A DNA stretch of 64,000 nucleotides from contig CBDHCD010000001.1 of the NCBI GenBank assembly GCA_965260995.1, forward strand, positions 558,001-622,000, read 5' to 3'. Both the position numbers and the translations under genes were made by a program. Each line of letters opens with the position of its first letter. Position 1 is the first letter of the stretch. Below the pieces are notes generated by a model. It saw nothing but the letters and a program-made list of their open reading frames with translations. It had not been told where the DNA came from and ran no database searches. This document shows positions 42,711 through 51,100 of this stretch, one piece after another. This DNA is from JBBROS01 sp965260995. Lineage in GTDB: Bacteria; Pseudomonadota; Alphaproteobacteria; Acetobacterales; Acetobacteraceae.

Positions 42711-42834
42711 CGCGCGCACGTGCGGTGTACGTCCGTTCCACGTCTGCACCGTCACGCAACGGTCTCACACTTGGCGGGCAGGTGCCACGAGCCGTTCCTA
42801 GAAATGTGCGGTCTGACACAGAAAGGATCTCCGC

Positions 42835-45501
42835 ATGTCCGAAGCCCTGACCAACTCATTCGCGTCCGCGCCGCGCGGCATCACCGGCCCCTCCACCTCG
42901 CAATCACCCTATCTCACGTCCGAGCAGCCAAACGTGCACCTCGTCTCGTTGCTGAGCGCCGGGGACACGGTGGCCGGGGCGACGCGGGCCGACGGCCAGC
43001 CCTGGTGGTTCGCCGGCACGCCGGACGGCATCGGCGCCTACGACAACGGTGACGGCACCGTCAGCGTGCTCGTCAACCACGAGTTCCGCGCCGACGACGG
43101 CGGCCCGCACGACACGGGCGCGGTCAGCGGCGCGTTCGTGGACAAGCTGGTCATCAGCAAGGCGAGCCTGGCGGTGGTCTCGGCGCAGGAGCTTGGCCAG
43201 CGGGTGTTCACCTACGACGCGGCAACCAGGTCGTTCGTCGAGCAGCCAACCATCCTCAGCCGCCTGTGTTCCGCCGACCTGCCGGCGCAGTCGGCGTGGC
43301 TCGACCTGGCCACGGGCCTGGGCACGACGGCGCGCATCTTCCTCAACGGCGAGGAGAATGGCCCGGAAGGCCGGGCACTGGGTTGGATCGCCGACGGCGC
43401 CGACGCGGGCAGCGTCTACGAGCTGCCGGCCCTCGGCAATTTCTCCATCGAGAACCTGCTGGCCTCGCCCAATACCGGCGAGCGGACGGTGGTGATCGGC
43501 AACGAGGACGCCACCGGCGGCCAGCTCTACGTGTACGCCGGGACCAAGCAGGCGCACGGGACTGACATTGAGCGGGCCGGCCTAGCCAACGGCCAGCTCT
43601 ACGGCGTCAAGGCGGACTTCCTCAGCGAGGTTTCCTCGGGGCAGGGCTTGTCCGGCAGCTTCCAACTCGCCCCGCTCGGCGACGTCACCGACCAGACCGG
43701 CGCCGACCTGCAAGCGGAAAGCGACGCCGAAGGGGTGACCGGATGGCTGCGTCCGGAGGATGGGGCTTGGGACACGGTCAGCCCGAATCGCTACTACTTC
43801 GTCACGACGAACTCAATCAACGGGCCGTCACGTCTGTGGGCGCTCGACTTCTACGACGTGAGGCATCCTGAGTACGGCGGCCAGTATCGCGCCTTGCTGG
43901 ACGGCAGCGAAGGGCAGAAGATGCTCGACAACATCACCGTCGCCGCCGACGGCACGCTCGTGCTGCAAGAGGACGTCGGCAACAACCCGCGCGCCGGCAA
44001 GGTGTGGTCCTACGACCCCAAAGCGGACCAGCTGACGGAAATCGCCCAGCACGACGTGTCACGCTTCGGCAACGAGACGACGCCGCCCACCGCCCCGTTC
44101 ACGCAGGACGAGGAGTCGTCCGGCGTCGTGGACGTGACCTCGCTATTCGGCAACGGCGCCGGGCGGCAGGTGTTCCTGCTGGACACCCAGGCGCACTACG
44201 ATGTCGGCGAGCCGGGCAGCGCCGACCGCCAGCAGATCGTAGAAGGCGGCCAGTTGCAGTTGATGTATGTCGATCCGCCCACGACTGGCGCGCCGGCGGA
44301 CCGCTTGCGAGTGGCGATGTTCAACGCGTCGCTCAACCGCCCGGCGCAGGGGCAACTCGTCGCCGACCTCGCGACGCCCAATGACCTCCAGGCGCGCACG
44401 GACGCCGAGATCATCCAGCGCGTCGATCCGGACATCCTGCTGGTGAACGAGTTCGACTACGATCCCTATGGTGTCGCGGCATCGCTGTTCCAGCAGAACT
44501 ACCTCGGCGTCAGCCAGAACACGCTCGGCCTGCCGAGCGGCCCGGCGTTCGCGACCAACTTCCCCAGCCGGTTCACCGCCCCATCCAACACCGGGGTCGC
44601 ATCCGGCTTCGACCTGAACAACGACGGCCAAGTGGTGCAGGCGCCGGGCGCGCCCGGCTACGGCGACGACGCGCTGGGCTTCGGCCAGTTCCCGGGCCAG
44701 TACGGCATGGCGGTGTTCTCCAAGTACCCGATCCTGACCGACCAGATCCGCACGTTCCAAACGTTTCTGTGGAAGGACATGCCGGGCGCGCTGCTGCCGG
44801 ACGACCCGAACACGCCCGAGCCGGGGGACTACTACTCAGAGGCCGAGCTGTCGCAGTTCCGGCTGGCGTCCAAGAGCTTCTGGGACGTGCCGGTGCAGGT
44901 CGGGCCGGACGTGGTGCACGTGCTCGCCGGCCACCCGACGCCGCCGACCTTCGACGGGCCGGAGGACCGCAACGGGCTGCGCAACCACGACGAGATCCGC
45001 TTCCTGTCGGACTACGTGACGCCGGGCAGGGGCGACTACATCCACGACGACCAGGACCGGCAGGGTGGCCTGACGCCGGGGTCGCGCTTCGTCGTGATGG
45101 GCGATATGAACGCCGACCCGAACGACGGCGACAGCGTCGATGGCGCGGCCAACCAGTTGCTCGGCAGCCCAGCGATCAACGCCGGCACCGTGCCGTACAG
45201 CGCCGGCGGAGCGGAGCAGTCGTTCCTGCAAGGTGGGGCGAACTCGGGCCAGGTCGGCGACCCGGCCTTCGACACCGCCGATTTCTCGGATGCGTCGCCG
45301 GGCAACTTGCGGGTGGACTACGTGCTGCCATCCGTCGCCGGGTTCAAGCCGCTTGACGCCGGGGTGTTCTGGCCTCAGCAGAGCGACCCGACGTTTCCGC
45401 TGGTCGGGACTTACGACCCGGCGATCCCGGGCGGGTTCGCAAGTTCGGACCACCGGCTGACCTACGCCGACCTGCAACTGGTCGCTGCGAACCCGGGCTG
45501 A
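42835..45501 (+). CDS. PhoX-like phosphatase fused to an endonuclease/exonuclease/phosphatase domain
   Basis: 888 residues. Residues about 30-480 form a DUF839/PhoX-type beta-propeller (VNHEFRADDGG, FLNGEENGPEGRALGWIADG, VIGNEDATGGQLYVYAGTKQ, VLQEDVGNNPRAG). Residues about 488-885 form an endonuclease/exonuclease/phosphatase domain (RVAMFNASLNR, ILLVNEFDYDP, GMAVFSKYPI, VVMGDMNADPNDGDS, RVDYVLPS, SSDHRLTYADLQL). The first should release phosphate from monoesters using metal ions; the second should cut phosphodiesters. There is no Sec or Tat signal, so export may be by a type I system, as for other proteins of this class, although no RTX repeats are seen. A good RBS (GAAAGGA) precedes the ATG. 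The Asn normally found in the EEP motif WNI/FNI is retained (FNAS). Confidence 0.82.
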   Translation: MSEALTNSFASAPRGITGPSTSQSPYLTSEQPNVHLVSLLSAGDTVAGATRADGQPWWFAGTPDGIGAYDNGDGTVSVLVNHEFRADDGGPHDTGAVSGAFVDKLVISKASLAVVSAQELGQRVFTYDAATRSFVEQPTILSRLCSADLPAQSAWLDLATGLGTTARIFLNGEENGPEGRALGWIADGADAGSVYELPALGNFSIENLLASPNTGERTVVIGNEDATGGQLYVYAGTKQAHGTDIERAGLANGQLYGVKADFLSEVSSGQGLSGSFQLAPLGDVTDQTGADLQAESDAEGVTGWLRPEDGAWDTVSPNRYYFVTTNSINGPSRLWALDFYDVRHPEYGGQYRALLDGSEGQKMLDNITVAADGTLVLQEDVGNNPRAGKVWSYDPKADQLTEIAQHDVSRFGNETTPPTAPFTQDEESSGVVDVTSLFGNGAGRQVFLLDTQAHYDVGEPGSADRQQIVEGGQLQLMYVDPPTTGAPADRLRVAMFNASLNRPAQGQLVADLATPNDLQARTDAEIIQRVDPDILLVNEFDYDPYGVAASLFQQNYLGVSQNTLGLPSGPAFATNFPSRFTAPSNTGVASGFDLNNDGQVVQAPGAPGYGDDALGFGQFPGQYGMAVFSKYPILTDQIRTFQTFLWKDMPGALLPDDPNTPEPGDYYSEAELSQFRLASKSFWDVPVQVGPDVVHVLAGHPTPPTFDGPEDRNGLRNHDEIRFLSDYVTPGRGDYIHDDQDRQGGLTPGSRFVVMGDMNADPNDGDSVDGAANQLLGSPAINAGTVPYSAGGAEQSFLQGGANSGQVGDPAFDTADFSDASPGNLRVDYVLPSVAGFKPLDAGVFWPQQSDPTFPLVGTYDPAIPGGFASSDHRLTYADLQLVAANPG

Positions 45502-45662
45502 CTCGGTTGGGGGCGGCGAGCCGGCAAAGCCCAGGCCGCCGCCCCGCCGCGAGCCTCAGCACCGTGGCTGGCCACGGCCGCACGTTGCAGGCCTTCGCCT
45601 GTCCATCGCGCCTGCGTCGTGGGCGCACTATGACGCAGCTCGTAGCCGTGGAGGCTGGCGGA

Positions 45663-46487
45663 TCAGGCATCGGGCGCACCCGGGTATTGCGGGTCGGCGA
45701 TGAAGGGGAACGGGCCGGGAAAGGCGTCCACGCAAACGATGTGGCTGACGACGCCGTCGGCCGGCGTCCATCGGTGCAGGGCGAAGGCCGGCGGTTCCAT
45801 CACAAACGCGGCCGGGCCGTTCTCGGTCAGGTCCAGCTCCACCTGATGCGCGACGCCGGGGCAGATCATGGCGATGGCCTGGGCGAGCCGGGCCGTGACG
45901 GGGCGATGGTGGTGGCCGCAGAGGATGCGTTCCACCTGGGGGTGGCGGGCGACGACGGCGGCGAAGCGGTCCGGGGCGCGAAGCGCGATGCGATCCATGT
46001 GGCCGATGCCGCACAAGAAAGGCGGGTGGTGCATGCCGATGATGGTGGGCGCGCCCGGCCGGGCGGCGAGGGTCGCGTCCAGCCAGTCGAGCCGGTGCTG
46101 GCACAGCTCGCCGTGGCCCGCGCCGGGCACGACGGTGTCGAGCATGACCAGACGCACGGGCAGGTTCTCGACGGCGTACTGGATGAAACCGTCCGTCTGC
46201 CGCGTGCCGGGGAGGTGTTCGGCCATGATCTCGCGGCGGTCGTGATTGCCAGGGACGGCGAACACCGGCATCGTCAAGGTGCGCGACAGCAGGGTGGCGA
46301 GGAGCGTATATTCCGACGCCAGGCCGCAGTCGGTGAGATCGCCGGTGATGACGACCGCGTCGACCGGCGGACGCAGGGCGGCGACCCGGCGCAGCGCCCG
46401 CTCGGTCAGCATGTTGGTTTCGGCGACGCGGTAGGCGGGCACGCCTTCTGGGCGGATGTGCAAGTCGGTGAGCTGGGCCAGCAGCAT
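45663..46487 (-). CDS. GpdQ/CpdA-type metallophosphodiesterase
   Basis: 274 residues. MLLAQLTDLHIRPEGVPAYR, then VVITGDLTDCGLASEYTLLA, VPGNHDRREIM, IIGMHHPPFLCGIGHMD, ILCGHHHRPV and ICPGVAHQVELDL show the class III phosphodiesterase fold with all seven metal ligands. Overall length and the C-terminal part resemble GpdQ, which hydrolyses glycerophosphodiesters and other phosphodiesters. The gene lies 28 bp downstream of the ugp chimera, supporting a glycerophosphodiester role over cAMP hydrolysis. It is probably transcribed from the ugp promoter on the minus strand. Confidence 0.82.
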   Translation of the reverse strand: MLLAQLTDLHIRPEGVPAYRVAETNMLTERALRRVAALRPPVDAVVITGDLTDCGLASEYTLLATLLSRTLTMPVFAVPGNHDRREIMAEHLPGTRQTDGFIQYAVENLPVRLVMLDTVVPGAGHGELCQHRLDWLDATLAARPGAPTIIGMHHPPFLCGIGHMDRIALRAPDRFAAVVARHPQVERILCGHHHRPVTARLAQAIAMICPGVAHQVELDLTENGPAAFVMEPPAFALHRWTPADGVVSHIVCVDAFPGPFPFIADPQYPGAPDA

Positions 46488-46515
46488 CAGGGGACCTTGA
46501 GGGGGTCTGCTCGAC

Positions 46516-47924
46516 CTAGGAGCGGAGCAGGGCGTTGGCGTTGCGTTGCGCCGTTTTCGCGGCTTCGGCGGGCTTGGCGTTGCCGGAAAGAATGGCTTGC
46601 ACTTGGTCCTTCAGCGCCTTGCACACGCCGACGGTGTTGAAGGTGACGAGCCAGCTCCGGCCGTGCCGGTTGAGTTGGTCGAGCGCCACCTGGGCGTCGG
46701 GGTGTTGCGAAAGGTAGCTTTTCATGGCCGGGAGATCGTAGGCCGCCTTCAATGGCGAGAAGTAGCCGGTGAAGCGGCTCCACTCGCCGGAGATGTCGGG
46801 ACTGGTCAGCCATTGGATCAGGGTCCAGGCGGCGGCTTGGCGCTCCGGGCCGTTGCCGTTGGGAATGATCAACGACGCGCCGCCGATGGGGGCGGCGTTG
46901 GCGATGTTGTAAGGGACGAAGGCGACACGGAAGGGCTGCTTCATGCCTTTGCGGACGAAGCTGAGGCTGCCGGTGGACAGCATGATCATGGCGGCGCGGC
47001 GGCCGAAGAAGGCGCTGGTGACGCCGGGGGGCATGACCTTGCGCTTGTGGACCATGTCGTCGAGCAAGGTCAGCGCGCCCACGGTGCTCGGGATGTCGTA
47101 ATAGACCTCGCCGCCCCAGCGCTCGTTGTAGAACTCGCCGCCGTTGGACATGGCCAGCGCGCTGGTGATCCAGCCGAGGTAGTCGTAGGTGCCGGGCATT
47201 ATGAAGCCCCAACGGGTGGCGCCGCCCTCCTGCCTGGTGAGCCTCTGGGCGGCGTCAATCCATTCGGCCCAGGTGCGCGGGGGTTTGTCGGGGTCGAGGC
47301 CAGCTTCCCTGAATGCCGTTTCGCTGTAGTAGAGCAGCGGCGTCGAGTTGTGGAATGGAATGCCGTAGACGTGGCCCTGGTCCATCGTGTTGCGGCGCAA
47401 GGCGGGCCAGAAGCGGCCCATGTAGTCGTCCGGGGTGCTGTCGCCCCAGCCGAGACGCATCAGGCAATGGTCGAGCAGGCCCTCGCCGGGCAGGAACAAG
47501 AAGGTGAACAGGGCGGCGGCGACCAGCGGCACCATCATCGGCAGCACGAGCAGGGTGCGAAGCGCGGTGTTCAGCGCCGAGCCGGCTTGCAGGGCCAAGG
47601 CGAACAGCAGGGCGAGCGCGAGGCTGGGGAGAGTGATGCCGGCGGCGTAGACGACCGTGTTGCCGACGGCCTGGGGAAAGCGGCGTCGCTGAACAAGCGG
47701 GCGTAGTTGCCCGGGCCGTAACGGGCGGGGACGCCGAAGCTCCGCTCGACCAGCGAGCGCCAAAGAACCTGGATGACCGGCCGGTAGGTGAACAGGGCGA
47801 GCAAGGCCAGGGAGGGCGCGAGCAGCCAGAAAGCCGTGGACCGCCCACGCCGCCGGGCACGGCCGCGCGCGGCCAGCGGGAAGGAGATCGCTGCGTTTGG
47901 CACCGGGCCTGCATAGCGGCGCAT
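46516..47924 (-). pseudogene. ugpA-ugpB chimeric pseudogene (glycerol-3-phosphate ABC importer)
   Basis: The 5' part encodes the N-terminal half of a UgpA-type permease (STAFWLLAPSLALLALFTYR, then PVIQVLWRSLV), with a frameshift near 47690. It continues in the second frame with VGNTVVYAAGITLPSLALAL and LRTLLVLPMMVPLVAAALF. Directly after FLFLPGEGLLDHCLMRLGWG the sequence switches to the middle of a UgpB-type binding protein (DDYMGRFWPALRRNTMDQGH, VYGIPFHNSTPLLYY, then NGGEFYNERWGGEV) and ends normally. A deletion therefore fused two genes of the operon and removed the rest of ugpA, the start of ugpB and presumably ugpE. It cannot form a transporter. The downstream phosphodiesterase remains intact. 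Confidence 0.8.
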
Positions 47925-47926
47925 CC

Positions 47927-47944
47927 GTGTCAGACGCGTGACAG
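47927..47944 (-). promoter_or_regulatory. Candidate Pho box upstream of the ugp remnant
   Basis: On the minus strand CTGTCAC-GCGT-CTGACAC matches the PhoB consensus CTGTCAT-N4-CTGTCAT at 11 of 14 positions with exact 11-bp spacing. It sits immediately before the first available ATG (47924), so the true translation start is probably further downstream or has been lost in the decay of the gene. It fits the known PhoB control of ugp operons. Confidence 0.5.
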
Positions 47945-48184
47945 GGATGCGACGGTTTCGAGGCCGACTCTCGCAGTACCCCTGCCTGCATCGCCGTCAA
48001 TTCGTCATCGATTTGTCTCCGTGCTTTCACCCTGGCCGGCCGGCCGGGCGGCCTACAACGGAGGCAGGAAGCTGCTTGAGCGACACGGTGCCGGGATGAC
48101 CGGGATGCGGCGTGACGATCGGGCAGCGGACCTGTCCGCGCGACGCGGACCGTTGCCATCCATGCTGGCCCAAGAGGGACGACG

Positions 48185-51100
48185 ATGAGCCTGACCCTTG
48201 CTCCCGACGCACCCGGCACGACGGGGCTCACGACCATCGAGGCCATCCAGGGCCGCGGCGACGCCTCGCCGCTTGAAGGGCAGGCCGTCACAACGCGCGG
48301 CGTGGTGACGGCCATCAGCAATGGCTCAACCAAGGGCTTCTATATCCAGGACCCGGTGGGCGACGGCGACCCGGCCACTTCGGACGCGGTGTTCGTATTC
48401 ACCGGCAAGACGCCCACGGGCATCGCCGTGGGCGACCTGGTCGAGGTCAGCGGCACGGTGCAGGAGTTCACGCCGCGCGGGGCCGCGGCGGGCACGCTGT
48501 CCACCACCGAGCTTTCGGCAGTGACGAGCACGGCCGTGCTGTCGGGCGGCAACCCGCGTCCGCTAGCCGTCGTGATCGGGGCCGATGGGGCGCAGGTGCC
48601 CAATGCGGACCTCGCGGCGGGCGTCGCGTTCTACGAGAGCCTGGAAGGTATGCTGGTCACGGTCGAGAACCCGCTCGTCGTCGGCCCGACCAACCGGTTC
48701 GGCGAGATCGAGACCGTCGCCAGCGGCGATGCGGGCGCGACCGGGATCAACGCCCGCGGCGACCTGCTGATCCGGGGCGGCCAGCCGAGCTTCGGCAACA
48801 CAGACACGGTGGGCGGCGACTTCAACCCCGAGCGCATCCAGATCGACCCCGGCCTCGGCGTCACCAACCCGGACGTCAGCGTCGGTGCCCGGCTCGGCCC
48901 CGTCACCGGTGTGATCGGCTATGATTTCGGCAACTACCAAGTGCTGGCGACGGCGGCCCCGATGGTCGTGCAAGCCAGCCCGCTCGGCAAGGACGCCGCC
49001 ACGCTGCGAGGGGACGCGACGCACCTGTTGGTCGGCAGCTACAACGCCGAGAACCTCGATCCCGGCGACGGCGCGGCTCGGTTCGCCACCATCGCCGACG
49101 AGATCATCTTCAAGCTCAACGCGCCGGACGTGGTCGCGCTGCAGGAGGTGCAGGACAACAGCGGCCCCGCAAACGACGGCGTCACCTCAGCCTCGGCGAC
49201 GCTGGGAACGCTCGTGGACGCGATCGACGCCGCGGGCGGGCCGCGCTACGCAGCCATCGACAACCCGTTCATCGGCGACGACAGCAACGGCGGCGAGCCG
49301 GGCGGCAACATCCGCGCCGCCTACCTTTACCGGACCGACCGGGTCGAGTTGGTGCCGGGCTCGCTGGCCACCGTCGCGGGCGACGGCAGCGCCCTGACGA
49401 CGGCGGACGCCGACCAGCAGGGCAACCCCGGCAACCCGTTCTACGCGTCGAGGCCGCCGCTCTCGGCCACGTTCCGGTTCAATGGCCAGGACGTGACGGT
49501 GGTGAACAACCATTTCACGTCGAAGGGCGGCAGCGGCTCGTTGTACGGCTCAGTGCAGCCGCCATTGAACGGCGGCGAGGTGCAGCGGGCCGCCCAGGCG
49601 CAGGCCGTGAACACCTACGTCGATGGCCTCCTCGCGCGCGATCCGAACGCCCGCGTGATCGTGGCCGGCGACCTGAACGAGTTCGGGTTCGAGCAGCCGA
49701 TCAGCGTGCTGCGTGGGGTCGCGACGGTGACGGACTACAACGTGCCGGGCAAGGATCCGATCGACGCGACGGCGAACTACCTGCCCGGCGGGGCGCAGGT
49801 CCTGAACGACTTGCAAGACACGCTGCCGGAAGATCAGCGGTTCGACTACGTGTTCGAGGGCAACGCGGAGACGCTCGACCACGTGCTGGTCAGCGACGCG
49901 CTGACGCCCGGCGCCGAGTTCCAGCCGGTGCACATCAACTCGGAATTTTTTGACCAGACGAGCGACCACGACCCGCTCGTCGGGCGCTTCGCCGTCACGA
50001 CCGATAACCCCAGCCCGCCGGAGAACCCAGGACCCATGACCACTCCCTTGAGGATCGTTCTGCTCAACGATGATGGGTATGGCGCTCCGGGCATCACGTC
50101 GCTGTACAACGGCCTGGTCAGCGCCGGCTTCGACGTGCGGATCGTCGCGCCCACTGACAACCAGAGCGCGCAGGGCAGCTCCTTCGGCGGCCTGGATGCG
50201 CTGTCCAGCCCGATCGGCGTCACCGAGGTGTCGCCGGGCAACTACAGCGTGGACGGGCGCCCGGCGGTGGCGGCGCTGGTGGCGCTCGACGACCTGTTCG
50301 CGGGCAGCCCGCCGGACCTGGTGATCTCGGGCACCAACCGCGGCGACAACATCGGCCAGAGCGAGAACATCTCGGGCACCGTCAACGGCGCGCTGCAGGG
50401 CTTGTTCAAGGGCGTGCCGTCAATCGCGGTGTCGGCGGGGTCGTTCAACCGCAGCTACGACGCGGCGTTCAGCAACGCGGCCAACGTCACCGTTGACCTG
50501 CTGAACCGGCTGCAGGCGAGCCGCGGCGCCGGCCAGCCGATCTTGCCCGAGGGCGAGGGACTGACCATCAACGTGCCGGGCAACCCGGCGCTCGCCGGCC
50601 TGGCCGTCACCACCGTGACGCCGGAGTCCAGCGCGTCCTTCCCGTTCTCGATCACCGGCGACGGCACCTACGCCGAGACGTTCACGCCCAACACCGTCCC
50701 CTCGGGCAGCCCGACGGCGGAGGGCTCACGGTTCCTGCAAGGCTACGTCACCGTCAGTCCCGTCGACGGCAACTGGGGCTCGACGGGCGCGGACCGAGAC
50801 GCGCTGGCCGTGCGGCTGGGCGGGGCGCTGGGCGCGGCGGCGCCGGCGCATGGGCCGCTCGACATCCTGTTGCTCGACGAGGACGGGACCGGCGCACCCG
50901 GCATCGAGGCGACCCGGGAGGCGCTGCTGGCCGAGGGCTACGACGTCACCGTGCTCGCGCCCGACACCGACCAGAGCGGCGTCGGCTCCGCGCTGTTCCT
51001 CGATCCGGTGAAGGTCACGCGTTACGACGCGGCGAACTACTCGGCGGCGAACTACTCGGCGACTGGCACCCCGGCGACCCTGGTGGCGCTCGGGCTCGAT

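Noticed and set aside
45663..46487. Calling the phosphodiesterase cpdA (cAMP phosphodiesterase)
   Set aside because: The domain fits both, but linkage to ugp and the GpdQ-like C-terminal part favour glycerophosphodiesters.
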